Positions 33,845 through 44,579 are shown, counted from the stretch's first letter. The stretch is DNA of 64,000 nucleotides from Diplolepis rosae (GCA_030998225.1 JAPYXD010000695.1:4135001-4199000); one strand, 5' to 3'. Numbers and translations: made by a program. Notes: generated by a model not told the origin, from the letters alone.

Positions 33845-34726
33845 ACTATAAAAAGGAAATACAAAATGAATATATATAAAAATTTTTGAAAAATTATGAA
33901 TATAATAAAAAGATAATATTTATATAATAAAAAGATTTTGTTTTTTCAATATAATATATAAAATTAAGAGAAGATAAAAGAGAGAAAGAATAATAATAAT
34001 AATAATAAACATACCGTGGCTGACATATTTATTATTTTACTTCCATTCATATTGTTTGATGATTGGTTAAATTTAAAAAAATCCAAGTTTAAAGGCATAA
34101 AAATATGTTGTAAAATTATCATCATAGCATATTAGTTACTATGAGAGTTCGTTAAAATTTTTTAAAAATTTATTGTTAAGATAACTGGTGTCAACCTTTT
34201 TAGGTTATATTGATCGATAACGACACCTATAAAATAAATACATAAGAGATAAATTTTGAATTAAATTATGTAAATTTTACATAATTAATATTTATTTATC
34301 TTTACATAATTTAATTCAAAATTTATCTCTTATATATTTATTTTATAGCTGTCGTTATCGATCAATATAACCTAAAAAGGTTGACACCAGTTATCCTAAC
34401 AATAAATTTTAAAAAATTTTAACGAACTCTCATAGTAACTAATATGCTATGATGATAATTTTACAACATATTTTTATGCCTTTAAACTTGGATTTTTTTA
34501 AATTTAACCAATCATCAAACAATATGAATGGAAGTAAAATACTAAATATGTCATCCACGGTATGTTTATTATTATTATTATTCTTTCTCTCTTTTATCTT
34601 CTCTTAATTTTATATATTATATTGAAAAAACAAAATCTTTTTATTATATAAATATTATCTTTTTATTATATTCATAATTTTTCAAAACTTTTTATATATA
34701 TTCATTTTGTATTTCCTTTTTATAGT

Positions 34727-34768
34727 CTTGATAAGGACCGAAAAATCGGTCGAAACGTTGACGTACTT
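34727..34768 (+). ncRNA. Hammerhead-like motif, right arm (degenerate)
   Basis: Same sequence as the left-arm motif but on the plus strand, so the two face away from the centre. The core substitutions are identical in both arms, so they pre-date the duplication or were copied by arm-to-arm conversion. Confidence 0.45.
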
Positions 34769-34819
34769 TTAAAAATAAAACAACTTTACAAAACCGGAAA
34801 GGCCATTCACTTTAATGTT

Positions 34820-35719
34820 CAAATTATAATACCGGTAACAACATATCTACAAATTAAAATTTAGTTTAAATTTAAAATGTTCCTCATGACGAACTGAAAA
34901 TGAGTGTTTCATTCTTTAATCCCCAACTGGATCAATTATCTCTATTTGATATTTAAATTGAGTAATCGTTAATTATTAATATCAACTTTATTCTAGGCAG
35001 TTGTTTTGTCTACGAACATCAATTAGTGACAGGATTCCTTTCATACAATCAATTGTTTTGAGTCCATTAACTGAGAAGTCTGTTTAAATCAATTGATTAA
35101 TTCCTAGATGAAATTCAGTCACTGACTAACATTAGCAAAGAAATTACTGATTAAAATCAAGGAAGAATACAAATTTCTATAAAGTTTATAAAATTTAAGA
35201 AAAATTCAGATGTATATATGAATGACAAGGGATATTGCTTATTTCAGATTGGGATGCTATAACTAAAAATAATAAAAAAATTATTTTTGGTAAGTTTTTC
35301 CTACGCCTCTGCTAACGAGCCCAAAATAAGATCTAAAAAGTCCATTTTCAGTTAAAAATAAAAGTGCCTTATTTACTAGTTCAGTAATCAGCGAAACTCA
35401 CTAAAAATCATCGAATAGTCGCTGATTCTTACACCGTTAGAAATGTCTGTATTAAACTTCCATTACATGTAATGGAATTTTTTTACAGTAACGTATATTA
35501 AATTTAAATTACTTTCATCTTAAAAAATACAAACTTTTATTTTTATTTTAATACACATGTGTATATATTTTAATAATATTTGTTAATTTTAATATATTTT
35601 GATTAAAAAGTTATTAAATTTAATATGAATGTATATTAATTTTTCATAATATACAAATCTATTAATTTTAATTTACCACTTGTATATTAAAGTCTATTAA
35701 AATTAATGATATTTTTTTG
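34820..35719. other. AT-rich DNA, no gene seen
   Basis: Positions 35540-35710 are the inverted relative of 5815-5995. The rest shows no open frame or repeat terminus. Confidence 0.4.
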
Positions 35720-36075
35720 TCCGCTGAACACCGAAAGTTAGCCTTGTTGGTGTTGTTTTGCGTACGGAAAGTTGATTTTCGCGCACTAGTGCGGTAAAAT
35801 TTTAAGTCTGCGGAAAATTAAAACAAACTTAAAATTTTACCATTATTGAAGTAATTTCGTGACATGTTTGTATTAATGTCTCTTGTTTTTATCTTGGCCC
35901 AAAATAAAATTCGTTATAGTATCTTTGTATTGATATTGGGTCACTTAATTTCCATCTATGATATGTTTCCTTAATCATTGATTTTTAATGGAAATTAAGT
36001 AACCCAATGCCAATACAAAGACACTATAACGAATTAAAATTTCACCCCACTAGTGCGGGAAAATCAACTTTCCGT
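35720..36075. repeat. Foldback with 'ccgaaagttgattttc' flanks
   Basis: The inner arms 35908-35953 and 35990-36037 pair ('attcgttatagtatctttgt' against 'acaaagacactataacgaat'). The outer parts hold 'cactagtgcggtaaaa' and 'ccactagtgcgggaaaa', and 'cggaaagttgattttc' against 'gaaaatcaactttccg'. A related, shorter piece occurs at 50265-50400. Confidence 0.65.
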
Positions 36076-36884
36076 GGGTATTTGATACGAAATATACTAT
36101 TTACGGTGCAGTGAGTTTTGCAATGAAACTTTGTTTTTATTTGATCCCTAAAACTTTGAGCGTTTCTCATGGGTAATCTATTGACATTAGGCAAATTTGT
36201 CAAGGGAAATTTTTTATGTAAAATTAAATCCCCTAAAACCCTTTTCTAAAATATTTTCCCGCATTTTTTCCGCTATAGAGCTAAAAGCTGAAAACGAGGA
36301 TTCATTTTTAACCCTTTCAGAAGGATTTTTCTTTTAGTGAAAAAATGACCCCTGAATTTTTTCTGATTTTTAAATACATACAAGTAGGTAGAAGTCTCTC
36401 AAGATGAATTTTAGTCAAAATTACTCATTTCTCATTAATTTGACTTTATATGATGCTTATTTCATAGTAACATTTATATTGATTGTACAATATTTTTGAT
36501 GATAGAACATTGAAGTTGAATTATTTCTAGAATATTTAAATAATATTTAGAAGTTGCCCAAGGTCATTTATTCTAAAAGGTTTGATTTTTTCTGATAATA
36601 TCTGGTTTTATCAAATATTTTACTGCCTAGGTCTATATATTTTGTCATTGAAACTAGTAAAATATTTTATAAAATATTAATCATAATATTCAAGATTCAT
36701 TTGAGGTTAAATTGTTTTTAAAAAATGAGTTTATTGCATAAATAAAAATTACTTACATTTTATGCAAACGTATTTTTTCTTTGACATATTCTTCTAACAA
36801 ACTTTATAAATCATGACCAGATAACTAATAATTAGAAATTTAACTGTTTTTAATGTCACTTTGTTTGTGTTTTTAAAACTGAAG
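36076..36884. other. AT-rich DNA, no gene seen
   Basis: No repeat end or credible frame was recognised. Confidence 0.35.
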
Positions 36885-37365
36885 CGATTTACGAAAACAT
36901 CCCTTACTTTTTGAAATACCCCAAAATCAATTTCGAAACAACATTTTCAACAAGAAAAACTATTCGAGAATACTGGGCTATTTTCGGGCTCTTTAAAAAG
37001 GTCTATATCGATTTTTGGGCTCCAACCCTTAACTTAACTTAAAAAATATTTAAACTATGCCACAATTTAGGGCTCATTTAAGGCTAATTTAATGCCCTAT
37101 TCCTATTCCTATTTTTGAAGAGCCCGAAAATCAGAGAGTATTTCTAGACCATAAAATTTCCAAAAAGATGATTTTTAGTCAAAGTCGTCTCTACATGATC
37201 ATGCAGGGGTGCATTTTGATGTTAAGGGTTGGAGACCAAAATTCGATATGGACCTTTTTAAATGAGCCCGAAAATAGCCCAATATTCTCAAATAGTTTTT
37301 TTTTGTTCAAAACGTATTTTCAAAAATTAAGGGTTGCTTTTCGATGATAGGGGTTGTTTTTTCAT
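36885..37365. repeat. Foldback with 'gagcccgaaaatagccc' arms
   Basis: The left arm, about 36885-37045 ('tgggctattttcgggctc', 'gggctccaaccctta'), pairs with the right arm, about 37220-37365 ('gagcccgaaaatagccca', 'taagggttggagacc'). A third 'agcccgaaaatagcccg' sits at about 37388. Confidence 0.6.
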
Positions 37366-37609
37366 AAATGATTCTTGTGTATCTGAGAAGCCCGAAAATA
37401 GCCCGTAAGCATTATTTGTATAACCATATATATTAAAGTGTTTGCGTTTGTTTGAGAGCATATTGTTAATTGTTTTATTATAACAAAGAAGATAATAAAA
37501 GAGACATTAAATATATGGAACCTGTATAATTGTCTTTACAAAATCGATCTAATAAATATTTATTTTTTCAAGGAGCTGTTTATAACATTAGTTGTTTAAA
37601 CAAATGTTG

Positions 37610-38890
37610 TTCAAACGAGCAAAATTGAAAATTTGAATGGGGTATTTTGCGAGCCCTAAATGAACCTTTAATTCTGGTATAGGCGATAACTTGTTTAAAT
37701 GTTATTTTAACGTGTGGTTACGTCAACTTAATGTTAAGCCAGCGGAACCCATTGTTTTTTTAAAAAGTAGTGGAGCATTAAATTCACCAATGGGGTATTT
37801 AGAGAGCCCTAAATGAGCCTTAAATTCTGGTATAGGTGATAACTTGCTAAATTGTTATTTTAACGTGTGGTTATGTCAACTTAACGTTAAGCCAGCGGAA
37901 CCCATTGTTTTTTTAAAAAATAACGGAGTATTAAATTCAGCAATGGGATATTTCGAGAGCCCTAAATGAGCCTTAAATTCTGTTAAAGGTGATTACTTGT
38001 TTATCTGTTATTTTAACGTGTGGTTACGTCAACTTAACGTTAAGGCAGCGTAACCCTTTGTTTTTTTAAAAAATAACGGAACAGTAAATTCAGCAATGGG
38101 GTATTTAGAGAGCCCTAAATGAGCCTTAAATTCTGGTATAGGTGATAACTTGTTTAATTGTTATTATAACCTGTTGTTACGTCAACTTAACTTTAAGGCA
38201 GCGTAACCCCTTGTTTTTTTAAATAATAACGGAGCAGTAAATTCAACAATGGAGTATTTAGTGAGCCCTAAATGAACCTTTAATTCTGGTATAGGCGATA
38301 ACTTGTTTAAGTGTTATTTTAACGTGTGGTTACGTCAACTTAATGTTAAGCCAGCGGAACCCATTGTTTTTTTAAAAAGTAGTGGAGCATTAAATTCACC
38401 AATGGGGTATTTAGAGAGCCCTAAATGAGCCTTAAATTCTGGTTTAAGTGATAACTTGCTAAATTGTTATTTTAACGTGTGGTTATGTCAACTTAACGTT
38501 AAGGCAGCGTAACCCTTTGTTTTTTTAAAAAATAACGGAACAGTAAATTCAGCAATGGGGTATTTCGAGAGCCCTAAATGAGCCTTAAATTCTGGTATAG
38601 GCGATAACTTGTTTAAATGTTATTTTAACGTGTGGTTACGTCAACTTAACGTTAAGCCAGCGGAACCCATTGTTTTTTAAATAATAACGGAACAGTAAAT
38701 TCAACAATGGAGTATTTCGAGAGCCCTAAATGAGCCTTAAATTCTGGTATAGGCGATAACTTGTTTAAATGTTATTTTAACGTGTGGTTACGTCAACTTA
38801 ACGTTAAGCCAGCGGAACCCATTGTTTTTTTAAAAAATAATGGAGCATTAAATTTAGCAATATGGCATTAAATTAGCCTTAAATGAGCCT
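37610..38890 (+). repeat. Satellite array, ~153-bp unit, about 8 copies
   Basis: The marker 'gagccctaaatga' recurs at 37651, 37803, 37957, 38110, 38263, 38416, 38569 and 38721, giving steps of 152-154 bases. Each unit also contains 'ttattttaacgtgtggttac' and 'cagcggaacccattg' or variants. Units 1-2 closely match units 5-6 ('atgaacctttaattctgg'; 'caccaatggggtatttag', 'acttgctaaattg'), so a block of four units (~612 bp) looks like the period of a later duplication. The last unit decays after 38840. Confidence 0.9.
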
Positions 38891-38990
38891 TAAATTCTGA
38901 TATAAGTGGGGAGTCGATTGGACGATGTGGTAACGTCAACTTAACATACCTCTGTTGACCTATAGCGGTATATAGTGTCTCGACCCATGC

Positions 38991-39013
38991 AGTATAGGTG
39001 AGACAACTATACT
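38991..39013 (+). repeat. Inverted flank 'agtataggtgagacaactat', left
   Basis: Pairs with 41942-41962 ('agtatagctgtctcaccta'), one mismatch in about 21 bases. Together they enclose the SAM-like fragment and its insertions, possibly as ends of an outer element of about 3 kb. Confidence 0.5.
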
Positions 39014-39417
39014 GGTTTGCCGCGCGACCTATACTTTGCTTCGCATGCACGCGACTCTAACCTCGAAATGAGAAAGAAGCGTCATTTGTTCAAGGCGTTT
39101 TTTCGAAGCGTTTGTCGATTTGTTTGGAGCATTTTTTCTTTGATCAAAAGATCATTTTTGCGTATCGCGTATTGTTTTATCACACGTGAAAATTCACAAC
39201 AGCGATGGACAAGTGCGTGAAGAAAAAATTAAATGATTGGGGATTAAGAAAATATATCGAAGCTTTCGAAGGTAAGTACTAACATAATTACAATAATTTG
39301 ACCATAATTTTTTCATTTCCTATTATTTATAATCAAATCTTTGAATTACAGAACATGCGACAACTCTATCGCATGCATTGTTATAACAGGCATAATATTT
39401 TGGTTACGATCGTTATA

Positions 39418-40929
39418 CCCCAGGTGGAAATTTACAACTGGCTTGGTACCGCGCCAGTACCGCCGGGCGGATGTCGGTACTGGCATTGTACTGGCATAAT
39501 ACCGGGTGGAAAACGGCTGGGTACTGGTATTCGTCCAAAATGTCACTCGGCTGGGAGTTGTTTGTCGGTACTGGCGCGGTACTAAAAATGGTACTATGCC
39601 TGTACCAAATATCTGTACCGGCGCTGTACTGGAAATAGTAGTATGCCTGTACCGAAGGACTGTACTGGCGCGGTACTGGCATTAGTACAAAATGTCACTC
39701 GGCTGGGAGTTGTCTTTTAGTACTGGGGCGGTACTGGGAAATGTACCGAAAATCTGTATTGTACTAAGATAAAAAATACAGGGAAAGTTTGAGTTAAGAC
39801 TAATATTTACCGTTTTGAACGGCCACGGAGGGATATTCGCTTGGTAGGTTAAGTTCACTGTTTTCAAAGTAAAATATCTGTTTTCAAACTAGAAAATTTT
39901 TTCTGAGTAAATTGACAATACTTTTTCGTTACACGTACACCGAAAAAAAATCCCAGTAGGTTTGACTACTTTTTAACTTACATTCCGTAGTTTGTAAAGG
40001 CCCCAGTGTCATTTTTGAAGTTAAGTGAACTGCAGGAACATAGGTAAATCAAATAAGATCAGTAGTTGAATCGATGAATATTCTTAGTACATTTCAAAAC
40101 TTTATTTACTTTCAAGCAGTCTTTAATTTACTATTTTTATATACAAACCTACCTACAAACACACATTCCCCCCCTCTACACTACACAAACGCTCGTTTGG
40201 GTAGTATTAAAAATTATTCTTAACGCTGCGGGTTCGAACCCTCTCTACTTGTAATTAACGCATTACTAACCTAACGACTAAGCCTCTCGGCTGCGCACGC
40301 TTGGAATACAAGGAAGAAAATAGCGCTTATAACCTTCAACTACTGCAGGGCTGTGTAAGAAGTGTATAGGCCCCGTGTAATCGGGAATTTTTAGATTTTA
40401 TCCCAATTTACGATTCAGATTAAAATTTTTAAGATTTTTAATTATTAAGTCGATTTTCTATAAAAATAAAATATTTTTGAAGGAAAGCGATCAAATTTTT
40501 GAATTTATTAAAGAACATTACATAATAAAAAGATTTATATACATTTTAGAATTATTAACTTTGATTATTGTATATTAGTGATACTTTATACAGGTTATGA
40601 TTCCTTTAATTTTTGTTCTCAAGAGTAAAATCAACGTATGTTTCAGAATCTAAAAATTTTGAGTTTATTCAATTCCAAAAATATGATGAAACTTTGGAAT
40701 CAAGAAAATTATCTCATAACGAAATTATGCATTCAAGTTCGCAATAAGTTATTCCAACTTATGAAGTACTATTAAAAAAAATAGTACAGATGGACTCCAT
40801 ACTGGGACAGTACTATACCAGTACCGCGCCAACGCTCGGCGCGGTACTAATGATCAGTACTGGCATTGCTCCTCATTTACAACTGGCGCGGTACCATGCC
40901 GTTCGTAAGATCCGACATTTCCGGCTGGG
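39418..40929. mobile_element. Modular TIR element 2, CCCCAGGTGGAAAT ends
   Basis: 1512 bp flanked by TA (39416-39417 and 40930-40931). The left end is 'ccccaggtggaaatttacaa' and the right end 'gacatttccggctggg'. The terminal 14 bases from the second C match element 1 (29958) at 11 of 14 positions. The subterminal modules consist of 'ggtactggcgcggtac' words, unlike the GGGGCCC words of element 1. The core (39758-40787) is an inverted copy of 30586-31590. No transposase is present. The frames of 60-95 residues on the modules are repeat artefacts. Confidence 0.8.
39758..40787 (-). repeat. Shared core of the modular TIR elements, copy 2 (inverted)
   Basis: The reverse complement of 30586-31590, with a few indels. 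The tRNA-like segment is at about 40222-40298, with its B-box-like 'gggttcgaacc' at 40230-40240 (read on the minus strand). Confidence 0.8.
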
Positions 40930-41235
40930 TACACTCGTTTACTTAAATCAGAATAATGATATCAAGTCGAAACTAAGGAACGTCTTAAAGACGTTGGTTT
41001 TAAAACGCAGAAGCAGCTCAAGATGAACTTTGTATATTTCCAATATTTTGATAATAAATAAATTTAATTCTTAAATTACACTCTTTAAATCCGAATTAGT
41101 CAAAACTGACTAATTGTTAGTTAAATTTAAGTAATTTTTAGTACAAAACGTTACAGAAACATTAGTAAAAATAAAATTACTATAATTAATTAGTCAAATA
41201 TATTAAACTATTAATTATTGTGAGATAAATCAATT

Positions 41236-41877
41236 TATCTATATCTGTACTGGGGCAGTACTGAAGCAGTACCGCGCCAACGCTCGGCATTAATCCTTGA
41301 GTCGGTATCTAGCCAGCATTTGGACACCATACAGGGGCAGTACTGAACCAGTACCGCGCCAACGCTCGGCATAAATCCTTGAGTCGGTATCTAGCCAGCA
41401 TTTGGACACCATACAGGGGCAGTACTGAACCAGTTCCGCGCCAACGTTCGGCATAAATCCCTAAGTCGGCTTCTAGCCAGCGTTTGGACTCCATACTGGG
41501 GCAGTACTGAACCAGTACCGCACCAACGCTCGGCATAAATCCCTAAGTCGGCTTCTAGCCAGCATTTGACTCCATACTGGGGCAGTACTACACCAGTACC
41601 ACGCCAACGCTCGGAATAAATCCCTAAGTCGGCTTCTAGCCAGCATTTGACTCATACTGGGGCAGTACTACACCAGTACCACGCCAACGCTCGGCATGAA
41701 TCCCTAAGTCGGCTTCCAGCCAGCATTTGGACTCCATACTGGGGCAGTACTGAACCAGTACCGCGCCAACGCTCGGCGCGGTACCAATCATCAGTACTGG
41801 CATTGTTCCTTATTTACAACTGGCGCGGTACAATGCCGTTCGTAAGATCCGGCATAAGTCCGACTTTTCCGCCTGGG
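41236..41877 (+). repeat. 82-bp tandem array ending in a module-2 terminus
   Basis: 'aacgctcgg' or 'aacgttcgg' recurs at steps of 80-82 bases (41281, 41363, 41445, 41527, 41608, 41688, 41770), giving seven units. Each contains 'gggcagtactgaaccagtac' and 'tctagccagcatttgg'. The last unit runs into 'ggcgcggtaccaatcatcag' and ends 'ccgacttttccgcctggga', the same right end as element 2. It is therefore a right-terminal module amplified in tandem. Confidence 0.85.
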
Positions 41878-41941
41878 ACATCGTATTTTCACATCAACGA
41901 ACTTGTATCTTTCGCGGAGCAATATGACGTTTAGGAATACT

Positions 41942-41962
41942 AGTATAGCTGTCTCACCTATA
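41942..41962 (-). repeat. Inverted flank, right
   Basis: Partner of 38991-39013. It is followed by further 'tatagttctgagga' words up to 42060. Confidence 0.5.
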
Positions 41963-42060
41963 TTCGTATAGTTCTGAGGATCATACTGTAGCATTGATCT
42001 GATAGCAATATTTTCTGGTTCTGAGGACCAAAATATAGTTCTCTCAGCTATACTGTTTTT

Positions 42061-42478
42061 CCAATGTGTGCTGCATTCTTTCCTTTACGGAAATAAAAAA
42101 GCAAAATATGAGGAAAATGCTTGTTTTTACATTCCATCTTAAAGTTGATGCCAAACTAACAACTGTAAACGAAATTATGCGCAATTTGTTTGTAAAGCAA
42201 GCTGAGAGTGACAGCTAACAAATGCCAGAAGGAAAAATCTTGACATTGACAGAAGTCATTTAAAAAGATCGTTAAAGACATCTATATGTGAAATCGGCAA
42301 TTACTTCTGTGACAACCCAATAACTGGACTTTTTTGTGTGAAGAGACTATGAAACGTGAACATTCATTAAAAAAATTAGGGGTCAAATTTTCCATAAATA
42401 TAATACAATACTTTCTCATATGTGATGAGAATAGCAAGAAAAGGAATCATCCTAGTATTTATAGAAAAATTTAATTAC
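42061..42478. other. Spacer with a possible family A tail remnant
   Basis: 'atactttctcatatgtgatg' then 'agaatag' at about 42410-42436 resembles the family A terminal hairpin. No gene was seen. Confidence 0.35.
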
Positions 42479-42620
42479 CTTATGGTGGATAAGCGATATG
42501 TTGCTCGGAGTGTGGAATAGTTGATCTCAGTCTTCTGTAGTAGTAATGGAACAACAGTGGCGGGAGTAGAGACGCTGAACTTGGTTCCAATACGAATTCA
42601 CAAAAAAATACCACTTCGTA
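42479..42620 (-). other. Candidate minus-strand exon (5' UTR-like)
   Basis: On the minus strand 'tatccaccataag|gtaatt' gives a good splice donor at 42478. The 140 bases upstream have balanced composition and no repeat similarity that I can see, with frequent stops, so they would be non-coding. About 230 bases further upstream (42840-42860, minus strand) 'gatatttcag' and 'gtaagtg' could be further splice signals. Host gene identity is unknown. Speculative. Confidence 0.25.
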
Positions 42621-43059
42621 CAACACCATTGCAATTGACTTAATTAATAGGCAACTTTTTTTACACGAATTTACAAATGTACAACGGCACAGGCGAACTA
42701 ATTAGCCAGGCTCTTGATATCACGCGAATCGCGGCAAGTCGTAGTTGGGCTTTCGTTGATTGATACTTTAACCGCACCTCTAGAAATATTTACATGAATG
42801 TCATTGGATTTTTACACCGCGTGAAGTTACACGACACTTACTGCTGCGCCTGAAATATCAAAGATAAAAAAATCAATAAGCACATAACAAAATTTCAACT
42901 AGAATCAATATCCTATTTAACAGTTAGAACTATTTTCATATGCTGACTGTTGTGACTGCTCCAATTTAAGTTTCGGATAGAATTTTTTTATACGCCTGAA
43001 TCCATTTTATTACGATATTTTCTTTGGAGCAAGTTAATTTCTATTCAAATGATTCCGAA
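42621..43059. other. Unassigned, relatively unique DNA
   Basis: Composition is more balanced than most of the window between 42640 and 42860. No open frame or repeat family was recognised. Confidence 0.35.
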
Positions 43060-43540
43060 AAAAATGTAATTCATCCAACTGATAAGGATTAAAAGTATGT
43101 TTCGGATTGGGTGTAGATTTATTTGGATAGGACGTTTGGATTGTAAAGAATTAATAATATTTCCGGATTGGGGTCGCATTCATTATGATCAAATTTGAGG
43201 ATAAAGATTAATTGAAAGTTAACATTTCAAATTCGATTCAAAATCAGTTGAATTAGGAGTTCGGATTTAGAAGGATTAAAGTTTTTCGGATTGAGGTTGA
43301 ATTCATTCGGATAAAACATTTAGATTGAAAAGAATTTATAATATTTTCAGATTGGGGTCACATTTATTATGATCAAACTTGCGGACAAAATATCAGATTT
43401 ATTTGGAAAGGATGTTTGGATTGGAAATTATTAGAGATACGTGTCAGGATGAATTAAGAATCATTCGGATCGAATATTTAGAGTGAGGAAGAGTGGAAGT
43501 ATCTTTCGGATTCGATACAAAATCAGTCGGGAGTTCGGAT
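43060..43540 (+). repeat. Degenerate TTCGGATTGG repeats, left block
   Basis: Units such as 'tttcggattgggtgtagatt', 'ggattggggtcgcattcatt' and 'taaagtttttcggattgagg' recur about every 40-70 bases. The array is interrupted at 43541 by a foldback and resumes at 45259. Confidence 0.7.
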
Positions 43541-44300
43541 TAACCCTTTAAGGGCCAAAATGGCAAATTGAGAGGAATATAAAAAATTATTAATTATTAA
43601 AAAATTCAATTTAAAAAAAAAGCACGATTTTTTCGATCTTTTTTTTTTTTTTTGAAGGCGAGTTTTGAAAGGTTTCCCGGTCTGTCAACGACCTGGAACA
43701 TTTTTAACCGGTGGAATAAATGTCTGAACTTTAAGAAGGTGTGGTTCAGAGATTAATTTTTCACTTTGGTCTTTACAAAATGGCACCCGAATTAAAAAAT
43801 GTTCACGAATACATTCAGGATTTTTTTGTCAGAAAATATAAACAAACCGAGGAAATGATTAGAAATGTAAAGTTCTTAGAATCACTCAAAGAATACGTCT
43901 GAATTTTTTCAAAACGTTTCGAGCAGCTTTTCAATTTTGCAAATAGCATAATTTTTGCAAAATCAAAAAATTGCTCAAAACACCCCGAAAAAATTTGTAT
44001 ATATTTTTTGACCAATTTTAAGAACTTTTTACTCTTGGTAATTTTTGTCATAAGTCTATTTCTTTCACGAAAAAAATTCTCAAAGATCAAATTAGTATCC
44101 GATGTGAAAGTCCGCGTATCGACATATTTATCGATGTAAAGTCGTGAACAAAAACCCGAAAAAAATCCTCGATCTCCAGTGCAATTCATAACTGAGAGAA
44201 AAAGCGGGAGAGATATAAACATACAGACGGATAGAATCTTCAAGGTCGATAGTGTTAATAGTGTCTTCATTTCTGCGAAGCTTTTCTCTCATGCCGGCGT

Positions 44301-44579
44301 CCCGGGTGAAAATCGTTTATGACTGCAGCAGGCCTGCAGCTCGTTTAGAGACCTGCAGCAGGCCTATAGCAGGCCTGTATTCAATCACACGCCTGCAAGA
44401 GGCCTGCAGCACACCCGCAGATTGAATCAAAATATCACATTTATATATTAATATTCAATCTGCGGGTGTGCTGCAGGCCTCATGCAGGCGTGTGATCAGA
44501 AGCAGGCCTGCTGCAGCCTTGTTGCAGGTTTCTAAACGAGCTGTAGACCTGCTGCAGTCGTAAACGATTTTCACCCGGG
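44301..44579. mobile_element. Palindromic MITE, CCCGGGTGAAAATCG ends, GCAGGCCTG words
   Basis: A 279-bp foldback from 'cccgggtgaaaatcgtttat' to 'ataaacgattttcacccggg'-like right arm. Inside each arm 'gcaggcctg' and 'ctgcagcaggcct' recur. GT borders both sides (44299-44300 and 44580-44581), as a possible 2-bp duplication. It is the most GC-rich MITE here. Confidence 0.8.

Larger units (their letters stand above)
33752..34819. repeat. Near-perfect 1.07-kb palindrome
   Basis: The arms begin 'aacattaaagtgaatggcct' at 33752 and end with the complement at 34819. The centre is near 34286. They are almost identical throughout; visible differences are single bases such as 'cataccgtggctgacat' against 'atgtcatccacggtatg'. 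An (AAT)n run lies in each arm at about 33988 and 34570. Each arm carries a hammerhead-like motif. Motifs of that kind are known in the pseudo-LTRs of Penelope-like elements, which often sit as inverted partial repeats. Confidence 0.85.
39205..41061 (+). pseudogene. SAM-domain-like gene fragment, broken
   Basis: ATG 39205 opens MDKCVKKKLNDWGLRKYIEAFE, which resembles helices 1-2 of a SAM domain (W-x-L-x-x-Y-x-x-x-F). A consensus donor (g|gtaagt) lies at 39272 and an acceptor (ttgaattacag) ends at 39351, giving an 80-bp intron. The next exon soon meets TAA (39384-39386) and is interrupted by a TIR element at 39418. After that element the sequence continues with RLLKSE, two stops, and YQVETKERLKDVGFKTQKQLK, which resembles the last SAM helices, ending at TAA 41061 next to AATAAA. 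A SAM domain mediates protein interactions. The stops and insertion make this a pseudogene; whether it was captured by the surrounding repeats is inference. Confidence 0.45.

Noticed and set aside
37610..38890. CRISPR-like array
   Set aside because: Units are contiguous and about 153 bp without unique spacers, in a eukaryotic genome. It is a satellite.
39298..39682. Frames of 66-95 residues with repeated 'PVP' and 'GTGI' words on both strands
   Set aside because: They translate the GTACTGG-rich subterminal module of a TIR element.
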